From: Verrucomicrobiota bacterium
Lineage (GTDB): Bacteria; Verrucomicrobiota; Lentisphaeria; Oligosphaerales; JAFGRS01
Assembly: GCA_019136035.1 (NCBI GenBank)
Contig: JAGVUW010000673.1
Location: forward strand, 1 to 10,811
DNA: 10,811 nucleotides
Direction: 5' to 3'
Under the pieces are notes generated by a model. It had not been told where the DNA came from. It ran no database searches and saw only the letters and a list, made by a program, of their open reading frames with translations. A program made the translations under genes and the position numbers. Of the stretch, positions 1 to 6,041 are shown piece by piece. Position 1 is the stretch's first letter. Each line of letters begins with the position of its first letter.

Positions 1-657
1 AGCTTCCAGGATGACCAGATCGGCCGCATGCTGGCCTGGCTCGAGCGCCAGGGCCTCCTCGATGACACCATCGTCGTCTACACCGCTGACCATGGCGACC
101 TGCTCGGCGACTTCGGCTTCTTCGCCAAGAGCTGCTTCTACCAGGGCAGCGTCGGGATCCCCTTCATTGTGCACTGGCCGAAGGCCCTCCGCCGCGGCGT
201 GGTCTGCACGGCCCCGGTCGGACTGCAGGACCTCCTCCCGACTCTCGCCGGACTGGCCGGCATGGGCCTCCCGCAGGCAGTCGACGGCATCGACCTCGGG
301 CCACTCCTGCGCGGCGAGGCCGGGCCGCGCCGAGAGTTCTTCGTGGCGCAGTGCCAGCGCTCGCCGCGGCAGCTCTACATGGTCGCCGACCGGCGCTGGA
401 AGTACCTCTACAGCGAACGCGGCGGCGTCGAGGAACTCTACGACCACGAGGACGACCCCGACGAACTGACGAACCTGGCCCGCCGGCCCGCCTCGCGCGC
501 GGCCCTGGAGTACTTCCGCAAGACCCTCCGCGACTGGGCCGCTGAGCATGGCGACGACGAGATCCTGGCGCCTGGCGGCGGCCTGGCCGTCAGCCCGATG
601 ACCGACCCCGCCACCGTCGCCTTCCAGCCCGGCAGCATGGGCTGGCGCTGGTACTGA
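1..657 (+). CDS. Sulfatase, C-terminal part (5' end outside window)
   Basis: Alkaline-phosphatase-superfamily sulfatase that would hydrolyse sulfate esters, probably on a polysaccharide or glycan. The frame is open from base 1, so the start, the N-terminal metal ligands and the formylglycine-forming Cys/Ser motif lie upstream and cannot be checked. About 218 residues are visible. The motif YTADHGDLLGD (codons from about 76) carries the Asp and His (codons 88-93) that bind calcium in this family. The following stretch, with Lys at codon 127-129 and the phrase GSVGIPFIVHWP, is the usual sulfatase sequence after that motif; the Lys is expected to contact the sulfate. Near the C-terminus, LYDHEDDPDELTNLA is the classic sulfatase 'LYDLxxDPxExxNLA' signature. 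The stop is TGA 655-657. Family assignment is firm; the substrate cannot be told. Secretion cannot be assessed because the N-terminus is missing. Confidence 0.93.
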   Translation, partial: SFQDDQIGRMLAWLERQGLLDDTIVVYTADHGDLLGDFGFFAKSCFYQGSVGIPFIVHWPKALRRGVVCTAPVGLQDLLPTLAGLAGMGLPQAVDGIDLGPLLRGEAGPRREFFVAQCQRSPRQLYMVADRRWKYLYSERGGVEELYDHEDDPDELTNLARRPASRAALEYFRKTLRDWAAEHGDDEILAPGGGLAVSPMTDPATVAFQPGSMGWRWY

Positions 658-686
658 GGCGGGCGCCGCCGGCGTCGCCTGTCCCC

Positions 687-758
687 GGAGTCGGCGCTGT
701 CTCAGGGCCGCGGGCCTGGGGATTGCCGGGAAGGGACGCCAGCGACAGAGGGGACTCC
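687..758. repeat. Imperfect long inverted repeat
   Basis: GGAGTC (687-692) pairs with GACTCC (753-758). After a 4-by-4 internal mismatch, CTGTC (697-701) pairs with GACAG (744-748). The interior holds a smaller GGCC-GCG-GGCC hairpin (about 706-716). It lies 30 bases past the sulfatase stop, so it could be a 3' processing or termination structure or a decayed REP-type element. No copy elsewhere in the window supports the mobile-repeat reading. Confidence 0.4.
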
Positions 759-781
759 AGGATGGGGGCGCCGCGAGCCCT

Positions 782-799
782 CGTGCCGCCGGCGGCACG
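782..799. repeat. Perfect 18-bp palindrome
   Basis: CGTGCCGCC (782-790) is followed immediately by its exact reverse complement GGCGGCACG (791-799), with no spacer. A spacer-free palindrome suits a dimeric DNA-binding protein better than an RNA hairpin, since the central bases could not pair in RNA. It lies about 110 bases upstream of the rpsT promoter candidate. In G/C-rich DNA some such palindromes arise by chance. Confidence 0.45.
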
Positions 800-910
800 G
801 TTGTCCCCAGTGTCCCTGGCGGCCCCGGGAGTCCGGTCCATGGTCCGAGGGTCCATGCTCCCCAGTACCCTGGTCTGGCGGCTGATCGTCGTGGCGGGGT
901 CGTGTTCGGC

Positions 911-938
911 TTGACTTTCGCGGTCAGAGCGCGACATT
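911..938 (+). promoter_or_regulatory. Candidate sigma70-type promoter of rpsT
   Basis: TTGACT (911-916) is a 5/6 match to the -35 consensus in a region otherwise poor in A/T. The -10 is weak: GACATT (933-938) after a 16-base spacer keeps the conserved second A and final T. CATTAC (935-940) after 18 bases is an alternative. Transcription from either would give an rpsT leader of about 130 bases. The strong -35 and correct placement support it; the poor -10 limits confidence. Confidence 0.38.
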
Positions 939-1022
939 ACAGGGTTATGCATGGAGCCGTCTGCACCGGGGCCTTCGGGTCTGCGGTGGCGCGGCTCGGC
1001 AGGCCAGGCAACGCGAGCACCA

Positions 1023-1060
1023 CCGGCCATCGGGTTTCGGGGCCGGCACTGACAGAAGGA
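1023..1060 (+). promoter_or_regulatory. Leader hairpin next to the rpsT ribosome binding site
   Basis: CCGGCC (1023-1028) and GGCCGG (1041-1046) form a perfect 6-bp stem with a 12-base loop. It ends 7 bases before the purine-rich AGAAGGA (1054-1060), the best Shine-Dalgarno candidate for the ATG at 1073, with 12 bases between. Ribosomal protein genes are often autoregulated through leader structures, and bS20 of E. coli represses its own translation. The hairpin placement would allow that, but no known S20-binding motif is recognised here. Confidence 0.35.
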
Positions 1061-1072
1061 TAGTGGACGGGT

Positions 1073-1339
1073 ATGCCGACAAGCAATTCCGCCAAGAAGA
1101 GGCTTCGTACCAGCCTCAAGCGCCGCGCCATGAACCGTGCGGGCAAGTCTCGCCTGAAGACCAGCGAGGCGCACCTCGACGACGCCATCAAGAGCGGCAA
1201 TCGCGACGGGGTCACCTCGGCCCTGAGCCGGTGCTTCTCGGATCTGGACAAGGCCGCCAAGAAGGGCACCATCCACCCGAACAAGGCCGACCGCAAGAAG
1301 AGCCGGTTGGCCGCCCGTGTGGCGCGCCTGGTGAAGTAA
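1073..1339 (+). CDS. rpsT: 30S ribosomal protein bS20
   Basis: Small basic protein of 88 residues, the usual length for bS20, which binds 16S rRNA and helps early assembly of the small subunit. The N-terminus MPTSNSAKKRLRTSLKRR matches the family pattern (SAKKRIRQ..KRR). The signature KAAKKGTIHPNKADRKKSRL (residues about 61-80) is diagnostic of bS20, where the family reads DKAAKKGVIHKNKAARKKSRLA. The protein is highly charged and built of helices, as expected. The start is the ATG at 1073, preceded by AGAAGGA at 1054-1060; no alternative upstream start fits the family N-terminus. The stop is TAA at 1337-1339. Upstream is a candidate promoter and hairpin leader. Downstream, 138 bases separate it from an acyl ligase on the same strand with no clear terminator between, so read-through is possible. 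Confidence 0.98.
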   Translation: MPTSNSAKKRLRTSLKRRAMNRAGKSRLKTSEAHLDDAIKSGNRDGVTSALSRCFSDLDKAAKKGTIHPNKADRKKSRLAARVARLVK

Positions 1340-1405
1340 CGCCTGTCGGGGCGTTCGCGGGCTGTTGGTGGCATCCCTGACCGGAGCGGTTGGCCGCGTT
1401 CGCGA

Positions 1406-1418
1406 CCCCATCGTGGGG
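1406..1418 (+). other. Small hairpin between rpsT and the acyl ligase
   Basis: CCCCA (1406-1410) and TGGGG (1414-1418) form a 5-bp stem with a 3-base loop in the 138-bp gap. The stem is short and no T-run follows, so it is at best a weak terminator or attenuator. A second, 4-bp hairpin (1386-1397) lies just before it. I see no promoter in the gap. Confidence 0.25.
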
Positions 1419-1467
1419 GGTGCGTCAGCCGCGGAGGTCGTAGCGACTGAACCCGCAAGCAGCGCCC

Positions 1468-1480
1468 GGAGGCGGCGTTG
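1468..1480 (+). promoter_or_regulatory. GGAGG ribosome binding site for a TTG start
   Basis: GGAGG (1468-1472) lies 5 bases before TTG (1478-1480). A second option is GGAG (1491-1494), 10 bases before the in-frame ATG at 1505. The stronger Shine-Dalgarno site favours the TTG start. The ATG would put the N-terminus at MRTLATLLEQA, which looks like typical acyl-CoA ligase beginnings. The two choices differ by nine residues. Confidence 0.5.
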
Positions 1481-3292
1481 CCCGAGCATCGGAGCACCCT
1501 TGAGATGCGCACTCTTGCGACACTGCTCGAGCAGGCCTGCAGCACGTACGGCGACGGGATCTTCCTCGTCTATCCGACTGGCGAGGAAGACACGCTCCGG
1601 GAGCAGAGCTATGCCGAGTTCCTCGCGGGGGTGCGGGCGTGGGCGGCGTTTCTGACGGCGCGGGGGGTCCAGCCGGGCGACCGCGTTGGGATCATCACGC
1701 CGAAGTCGCCGGCGCAGATACAGGCGTTGTATGCGGCCTGGTGGGCCGGCGCGATTGCGGTGCCGATCTGCGAGACCCTTGGCGACCTCGAGATGGGCTT
1801 CATCATCCGCGACAGCGAACCGCGGCTCCTGCTCATTGACGCCAGCATGCGCGGCAAGGCGTCGGCCAACTGCGGCGATGTGCCGGTGCACGAGTTCGGC
1901 AGCCTGCCGGCGGCGTGCGACGTGTCGGCGTGTCGTTCGCCGGTGGCGCGCCAGGAGGAGGACGTCGCGGCGCTGATCTACACCAGCGGCTCGACCGGCA
2001 TGCCCAAAGGCGTCATGCTGACGCATCGCAACCTCTATGTCAACGCGGCCAGTGCTGCCGAGGTCTTCCGCATCTCGCCGCGCGACCGCGTCATCTCGCT
2101 GTTGCCGTACTGGCACGCCTATGCCCTGGTCTGCGAGGTCCTCACCTTCGCTCTGTGCGGCGCGCAGACGGCCATCCCGAAGGACATGCGCGACTTCAAG
2201 CGCAACATCCGCCGTTACCAGCCCACCTTTATCCTGGTGGTCCCCCGCATCGCTGACGCGCTGATGTCGGGCATCCAGAAGCGCATCGCCGAGTCGCCCG
2301 AGCGCGTCCAGCGCATCTTTGCGCAGGCCATCCACAACGCCTCGCGCATCTTCACCGCCGGGCCGCGTCTGGACGGCGGGCTGCTGCGCATGCTCACCCA
2401 TCACACCGTCTACGATCCGCTCGTCTTCCGCAAGATCCGCGCCAACCTCGGCGGGCGACTGCGCTTCTTCGTCAGCGGCGGCGCGCCGCTGGATATCGAA
2501 CACCAGATCTTCTTCAAGTACCTCGGCGTGCCGGTCTACCAGGGCTATGGCCTGACCGAGTCCTCGCCGATTGTCAGCAGCAACCTCCCCGAACGCCACA
2601 AGCTCGGGAGTTCCGGGCCGATCTTCCCCTGGCTGACCCCCGAGCGCGGCGGTGACTACACCTTCCGTGACAGCGACGGCCGGACCGGCAAGGAGGTCCA
2701 CGGTGAGCTGCTGGTCAAGGGCGACTGCGTCATGAAGGGCTATTGGCGCCACACCGACGCCAGCGCCAAGACCCTCGCCGACGGCTGGCTGCACACCGGC
2801 GATATCGGCTATGTCGACGCCGATGGCTTCCTCTTCCTCGAGGGCCGCCAGGGCAACATGATCGTCCTGGAGGGCGGCGAGAAGCTGCATCCGGAGCACG
2901 TCGAGGATGCCCTGAAGACTTCGCCGCTGATCACCGAATGCATGGTCATCGGCGAGAAATGCAAGAATGTCTACGCCCTGGTCAATGTCGACGCCGATCA
3001 CACCGCCGGGCTGTCCGGGGCGCCGCTCCTCGAGCGCCTGCGCAAGGAGGTCCAGGAGAAGAGCCGGCACCTGGCCGCGTACCAGAAGCCGAAGGACGTG
3101 CTGATCGTCCCGGACTTCAGTATGGACGAGGGGACGCTGACTGCGACGCTCAAGGTCAGGCGCCACATGGTCTGGCAGAAGCATGGCGAGGACATCCGGC
3201 GCTTCCTGGCCGAGAACGGCGAGGAGACCGCCACCAAACAGGAGGTCGGCATCGCCAGTTCGAAGGTCATGGAGAGCCTGGGCCGGGCCTAG
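1478..3292 (+). CDS. AMP-forming long-chain acyl-CoA (or acyl-ACP) ligase
   Basis: Adenylate-forming enzyme that activates a fatty acid with ATP to acyl-AMP and transfers it to CoA (or to ACP), feeding lipid synthesis or beta-oxidation in the cytoplasm. It has 604 residues, normal for the long-chain fatty-acid ligase branch. The phosphate loop YTSGSTGMPKG is at residues 168-178. The family pieces VSGGAPLD (332-339) and YQGYGLTES (354-362) follow. GWLHTGD (436-442) carries the ribose-binding Asp442, and TLKVRR carries Lys559, in the place of the catalytic C-domain lysine. All core motifs are intact. There is no signal peptide or membrane segment. The hinge region reads GRQGNMIVLEGGEKLHP where GRKKDLIVLSNGENVSP is more usual, a moderate divergence. 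Start choice: TTG 1478 with GGAGG 5 bases upstream, or ATG 1505. Stop TAG 3290-3292. It may be co-transcribed with rpsT. Chain length and acceptor cannot be decided from sequence. Confidence 0.92.
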   Translation: MPEHRSTLEMRTLATLLEQACSTYGDGIFLVYPTGEEDTLREQSYAEFLAGVRAWAAFLTARGVQPGDRVGIITPKSPAQIQALYAAWWAGAIAVPICETLGDLEMGFIIRDSEPRLLLIDASMRGKASANCGDVPVHEFGSLPAACDVSACRSPVARQEEDVAALIYTSGSTGMPKGVMLTHRNLYVNAASAAEVFRISPRDRVISLLPYWHAYALVCEVLTFALCGAQTAIPKDMRDFKRNIRRYQPTFILVVPRIADALMSGIQKRIAESPERVQRIFAQAIHNASRIFTAGPRLDGGLLRMLTHHTVYDPLVFRKIRANLGGRLRFFVSGGAPLDIEHQIFFKYLGVPVYQGYGLTESSPIVSSNLPERHKLGSSGPIFPWLTPERGGDYTFRDSDGRTGKEVHGELLVKGDCVMKGYWRHTDASAKTLADGWLHTGDIGYVDADGFLFLEGRQGNMIVLEGGEKLHPEHVEDALKTSPLITECMVIGEKCKNVYALVNVDADHTAGLSGAPLLERLRKEVQEKSRHLAAYQKPKDVLIVPDFSMDEGTLTATLKVRRHMVWQKHGEDIRRFLAENGEETATKQEVGIASSKVMESLGRA

Positions 3293-3324
3293 CCTGACCT
3301 CTTCACGCACCGCACGGCGGCCCG

Positions 3325-3342
3325 CGAAGGGGTCACCCTTCG
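3325..3342. terminator. Candidate terminator hairpin after the acyl ligase
   Basis: CGAAGGG (3325-3331), loop GTCA, CCCTTCG (3336-3342): a perfect 7-bp stem with a 4-base loop, 33 bases past the ligase stop. No T-run follows on either strand. It lies in the gap between two convergent genes, where a terminator is expected, but an intrinsic mechanism is not demonstrated. Confidence 0.4.
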
Positions 3343-3458
3343 GGCTGCGACGCGAGGCACTTGCGGCCTCTTTCCCGGGGCTGTCCCTGAGCAGACGAGG
3401 GCAGCGATGCGCGTCGGGACCTGTGCCGCGGGATGGCGCGGCGCACGTGGATCGCGGG

Positions 3459-3475
3459 CGAAGCGAGGCGCTTCG
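3459..3475. repeat. Perfect short hairpin in convergent intergenic region
   Basis: CGAAGCG (3459-3465), loop AGG, CGCTTCG (3469-3475): a perfect 7-bp stem, extendable by one G-T pair. It is the middle one of three hairpins between the convergent ligase and Lcl-protein genes. The rest of 3293-3542 shows no gene; short frames there on both strands resemble nothing and lack ribosome binding sites. Confidence 0.4.
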
Positions 3476-3516
3476 TGCATGACCCGGGCCAAGGACAGAG
3501 CCGCCGTCCTCGCCAT

Positions 3517-3531
3517 CCCCGGCGTCCGGGG
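3517..3531 (-). terminator. Candidate terminator hairpin after the Lcl-domain gene
   Basis: CCCCGG (3517-3522), loop CGT, CCGGGG (3526-3531): a perfect 6-bp G/C stem starting 11 bases beyond the stop of the minus-strand gene. An overlapping alternative fold, GGGGC-CGC-GCCCC (3529-3541), sits even closer to the stop. There is no T-run on the minus strand, so this is a position-based call. Confidence 0.4.
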
Positions 3532-3542
3532 GCCGCGCCCCT

Positions 3543-5711
3543 TCAGCGTGGCTGGCGCACGGCGCGGACGAGCAGGGCGCGCCGTTTCTCTTCTCGCGAG
3601 ATGGTCCCCGAGGCGAGGTCGACGGCCAGGGCCCGATCGACGTCCTGGGTCGGCACGTGCGTCCAGTGGACGGTGCTCCGGGTATTGGGGAAGAGCGTCT
3701 CGCGCTCGGCCGGCGTCAGTCGGCCGAGGTCACGGAGTTCCTCTTCGGTCGGCAGTCGCCAGTCGTCGAAGCCCCCCCAGCGCAGCGCTGCGGCCCAGCG
3801 CAGGGCGGCGTACCAGTCCAGGGGCTGGCCGGCATTGCCACCGTCGGGCGTCTGGCCGTCGGCGATCCACATGACGCCACGGGCGAAGTCGATCACGGTG
3901 CCCTTGTCGGACACCTGGAAGCGTGTCGCCGGCACGATCCTGTCGAGTTCCTTGGCCAGGGTGAGGGCATCGGCGTGGAGGTCCGTGGCGATGAGCTGGT
4001 CGAGGCGTCGGAGGTCGCGGCTGATCGCGCCGGCCTGAGGGCGCAGGAAGCGCCCGATGCCATCGCGGAAGCGGTCCTGCCGGTCGCGCAGGTCCCTGCT
4101 CAGGCGCTGGGCTTCGGTGCGGGCGCTGTCCAGATCGCGCAGCATGGCCTCGAAGCCATCGGCGGCCTGGACGAGAAGCTCGCGGGCTTCGCGGACCTCG
4201 CCGCGGTCGCGGCGCCGGGCGGCGGTGCCGCGCAGGCCGTCGAGGCGGGCATGGGGCTCCGGGTAGTTGCGGGCGAGGTGGGGATAGAGCGGCGAGCGGG
4301 TGGCGGCCTGCAGGCGATCTTCGGCATTCTTGAGGTCGGTCTCGAGGCGTTCCTGTTCCTGGAGGAGGGCTTCCAGTCTGGCCTGCAGGGCGGTTGTCAG
4401 TTCGACCAGGTCGAGGGTACGGCTCTGCTTCTCCAGCTCGGGCATGCGGCGGATGTCGGCCTGGACCTGCCGCCAGGCGTCGGGGGTATTGCGTGAGAAG
4501 AAGGCGGCCTGCGGTGCGGCGCGGTCGTAGAGGGCCTTGACGCGGGCCTGGGTCTCGGCCAGGGTCTCGCGGGCCTGCCGCACGCTCTCGCCGGCTTCGC
4601 CCAGCCAGGCGGTGACCTCGCCGGCGATGCGGCTGGCGTTGGCGTAGTCCGACTGGGCCAGGGCCTCGCGGGCCTTGGGGGCGCCGGCCTGGGCCTTGGC
4701 CCAGACCGCCGGCTGGGCGGTCGGCATGTCGGCGTCGGCGGCAGCCTTGAGGGCCTGCTCCATCAGGCCGACGGTCTCCTGAGCCTTCGCCTTCATACCG
4801 GCGATCTTCTCGAGGGCCGGCGCGACCATGCCCTCAGCGCGGCGGATGACGTCGCCGGCCTTGACCCAGTCGGTGGCCTCCTGGGCATTCTCGGCCTGCT
4901 TGAGGAGGCCCTGGATGGCGGCCCAGTCCTCGGGGACATTGCGTTCCCACTCGAGGGTCTCGACGCCGGCGAGGGTCTTGCGGAAGCGGCTGGCGACCGC
5001 ATCGAAGTCACGCAGGCGGACGTAGCCCTCGGCGGCGCCGGTCAGCAGGCCGTTGACCTCGGTGAGCTTCTCGGCGGCCTGGGCAGCGGAGAGGCCGCCC
5101 TCGGGACCGGCTGTGGCGGCGGCCTCGGCCTCCATGACGCGGCTCCAGAGCATGCTGGCGTACTGGTCGAGCCTGTTTTTCTGAGCCTCGTCTTTGAGGA
5201 CGCGGAAGCGCGTCAGGGCGCTGCCGAGGGCGTCGGCGTTGGTGGCGGCGGCCTGGTTCGCCTGGTTCAGGGCCTCCTCGGCCTCGCGGTACTTGGCGAT
5301 GCGCTGCTTCCAGGAGAGGTCGCCATCCTTGGCCTCGGCCTGCTGGCGCAGTTCGTCGGCGCGCCGCAGGGCTTCCGGGGCGTACTGCCGCAGTCGGCCC
5401 AGGTCGGCACGCTGGTAGTCCTCCTGGAGACTGCGCTGCTGCAGCTTCACCGCGTAGCGTGTGTACATAAGGAAGCCGATACCGGCGGCGGCGAGGAGCA
5501 GGACCATCGTGGCGCCGATGGCGATCCAGATCCAGGTCGCGACCGGCGCCTTCATCTCCTTCTGGATGCGGGCGAGTTCCTGTTGCTGACGCTTGGCCTC
5601 GCGGCGCATCTCCTGGCGGCGCCGGCGCTCGACCTCGGCGGCGGAAAGGCCCTCCTCGGAGTCGCTGTCGCTGACGTCGTCGGGCTCTTTGGATGGGTTG
5701 GTTTTGCTCAT
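3543..5711 (-). CDS. Membrane-anchored helical-stalk protein with Lcl/DUF1566 domain
   Basis: 722-residue protein with no catalytic motif that I recognise. Residues 1-24 are polar and acidic. Residues 25-53 are a strongly basic, charged helix. Residues 57-83 are one hydrophobic membrane segment (ATWIWIAIGATMVLLL...). The positive charges before it predict N-inside, C-outside topology. Residues about 90-590 are a long, charged, nearly all-helical stalk in which L115, W189, W263, W337, W413 and H487 mark six tandem units of about 74 residues. Residues about 597-722 form an Lcl C-terminal (DUF1566) domain, shown by GTVIDFARGVMW (604-615), DDWRLPTEEEL with W651, WTH near the end and the closing LVRAVR. 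In Legionella Lcl this domain binds sulfated glycans, so a surface capture or adhesin role is plausible here but inferred. Start ATG 5711-5709; only a weak GGGGTG (5719-5714) precedes it. Stop TGA 3545-3543. A good promoter lies at 5838-5866, divergent from the giant lyase-like gene. Confidence 0.88.
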   Translation of the reverse strand: MSKTNPSKEPDDVSDSDSEEGLSAAEVERRRRQEMRREAKRQQQELARIQKEMKAPVATWIWIAIGATMVLLLAAAGIGFLMYTRYAVKLQQRSLQEDYQRADLGRLRQYAPEALRRADELRQQAEAKDGDLSWKQRIAKYREAEEALNQANQAAATNADALGSALTRFRVLKDEAQKNRLDQYASMLWSRVMEAEAAATAGPEGGLSAAQAAEKLTEVNGLLTGAAEGYVRLRDFDAVASRFRKTLAGVETLEWERNVPEDWAAIQGLLKQAENAQEATDWVKAGDVIRRAEGMVAPALEKIAGMKAKAQETVGLMEQALKAAADADMPTAQPAVWAKAQAGAPKAREALAQSDYANASRIAGEVTAWLGEAGESVRQARETLAETQARVKALYDRAAPQAAFFSRNTPDAWRQVQADIRRMPELEKQSRTLDLVELTTALQARLEALLQEQERLETDLKNAEDRLQAATRSPLYPHLARNYPEPHARLDGLRGTAARRRDRGEVREARELLVQAADGFEAMLRDLDSARTEAQRLSRDLRDRQDRFRDGIGRFLRPQAGAISRDLRRLDQLIATDLHADALTLAKELDRIVPATRFQVSDKGTVIDFARGVMWIADGQTPDGGNAGQPLDWYAALRWAAALRWGGFDDWRLPTEEELRDLGRLTPAERETLFPNTRSTVHWTHVPTQDVDRALAVDLASGTISREEKRRALLVRAVRQPR
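4032..5387 (-). repeat. Six tandem ~74-residue helical repeats within the stalk
   Basis: Protein-level repeat covering residues about 109-560 of the Lcl-domain protein. Anchor positions L115, W189, W263, W337, W413 and H487 are spaced 74, 74, 74, 76 and 74 residues. Several units have a Pro 3 residues before the anchor (P112, P260, P334, P410, P484). Nineteen residues after the anchor a second helix begins: W134, S208, W282, Y356, T432, V506. It tends to have Ala at +3 (A285, A359, A509). The units align without gaps except for one 2-residue insertion between the fourth and fifth. Identity between units is low, so this is an old structural repeat rather than a recent DNA duplication. Confidence 0.7.
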
Positions 5712-5740
5712 GGCACCCCGGGGATGCTGGCGGTGAATCT

Positions 5741-5758
5741 CCGGCGTTGGCACGCCGG
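5741..5758 (-). promoter_or_regulatory. Leader hairpin of the Lcl-domain gene
   Basis: CCGGCGT (5741-5747), loop TGGC, ACGCCGG (5752-5758): a perfect 7-bp stem with a 4-base loop in the predicted 5' leader, about 30 bases before the ATG. The ribosome binding site of this gene is weak, so leader structure could affect translation. No ligand-binding RNA family is recognised. Confidence 0.4.
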
Positions 5759-5837
5759 CGCGTCTGCGTTCGTCGGACTCCGGCGGTTCGTCGACCGGCC
5801 GTCGCGGCACAGGGCGCACCGCGTCGAAGCCCAGCCT

Positions 5838-5866
5838 ACTATAGGTTCGTGCCCGGTGCCGTGCAA
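5838..5866 (-). promoter_or_regulatory. Sigma70-type promoter of the Lcl-domain gene
   Basis: On the minus strand TTGCAC (5866-5861) is followed, after exactly 17 bases, by TATAGT (5843-5838). The -10 matches the consensus at 5/6 and the -35 at 4/6. It stands out in a G/C-rich spacer. Transcription would begin near 5831, giving a leader of about 120 bases. Confidence 0.68.
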
Positions 5867-5879
5867 TCGCGCTGAGCCG

Positions 5880-5925
5880 CCCGGGCGCCGGCGTTGCCCG
5901 GGGTCGCGCTCGGCGCGCGCGACCC
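5880..5925. repeat. Two adjacent inverted repeats between divergent promoters
   Basis: First repeat: CCCGGGC (5880-5886) and GCCCGGG (5896-5902), 9-base loop. Second repeat: GGGTCGCGC (5901-5909) and GCGCGACCC (5917-5925), 7-base loop. Both arms are perfect, and the two repeats share two bases. They lie between the two divergent -35 elements (5866 and 5950), where a shared regulator could bind. No coding sequence or other function is visible in 5712-6035 apart from the promoters, leaders and this repeat pair. Confidence 0.5.
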
Positions 5926-5949
5926 AGCCGTCCGGCGGCGGTCACAGCG

Positions 5950-5977
5950 TTGCAGCCGGCGTGGCTCGGGGTATAGT
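5950..5977 (+). promoter_or_regulatory. Sigma70-type promoter of the giant lyase-like gene
   Basis: TTGCAG (5950-5955), a 16-base spacer and TATAGT (5972-5977). The -10 matches consensus at 5/6 and is identical to that of the divergent promoter; the -35 matches at 3/6 and shares TTGCA with it. Transcription would begin near 5984, leaving a leader of about 50 bases before the AGGAG site. Confidence 0.62.
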
Positions 5978-6025
5978 CGCTTGGTCCGCCGCGGCTGCCG
6001 CAGAGGACCCCACGTGCGTAGATGC

Positions 6026-6041
6026 AGGAGTAGCGATGATG
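6026..6041 (+). promoter_or_regulatory. Ribosome binding site fixing the start of the giant gene
   Basis: AGGAG (6026-6030) lies 5 bases before ATG 6036 and 8 bases before a second, adjacent ATG at 6039. Either start gives a normal signal peptide. The frame is open upstream to 5583, but this site and the signal peptide show that translation begins here. Confidence 0.8.

Larger units (their letters stand above)
658..1072. other. 415-bp noncoding spacer with inverted repeats
   Basis: I see no credible gene here. The short frames lack family resemblance and ribosome binding sites, and I recognise no tRNA. Structure is dense in the first half. There is a 5-bp stem right after the sulfatase stop (657-661 with 676-680), an imperfect long hairpin (687-758), a perfect 18-base palindrome (782-799), and imperfect direct repeats sharing CCCCAGT..CCCTGG (805-820 and 860-873). 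The octamer GGTCCATG occurs at 835-842 and 850-857. The second half, from about 911, reads as the promoter and leader of rpsT. None of the hairpins is followed by a T-run, so I cannot name a rho-independent terminator for the sulfatase. Confidence 0.7.

Noticed and set aside
723..914. 63-codon plus-strand frame in the sulfatase-rpsT spacer
   Set aside because: No ribosome binding site, no family resemblance, and it runs across the palindromes and into the rpsT -35 element.
658..1072. Possible tRNA or CRISPR array in the longest spacer
   Set aside because: No cloverleaf with a T-arm GGTTCRA motif was found, and the direct repeats are too short, imperfect and few for CRISPR.
590..3310. Very long open frame on the minus strand (906 codons) covering the rpsT and acyl-ligase region
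   Set aside because: It is antisense to two clearly recognisable genes, and its translation is a low-complexity mix rich in Arg, Ala, Gly and Asp with no family resemblance. High G/C at third positions removes stop codons on the other strand.
5583..6035. Upstream extension of the giant gene frame by about 150 codons
   Set aside because: The extension overlaps the promoters and the coding part of the divergent gene. The signal peptide and the AGGAG site place the start at 6036.
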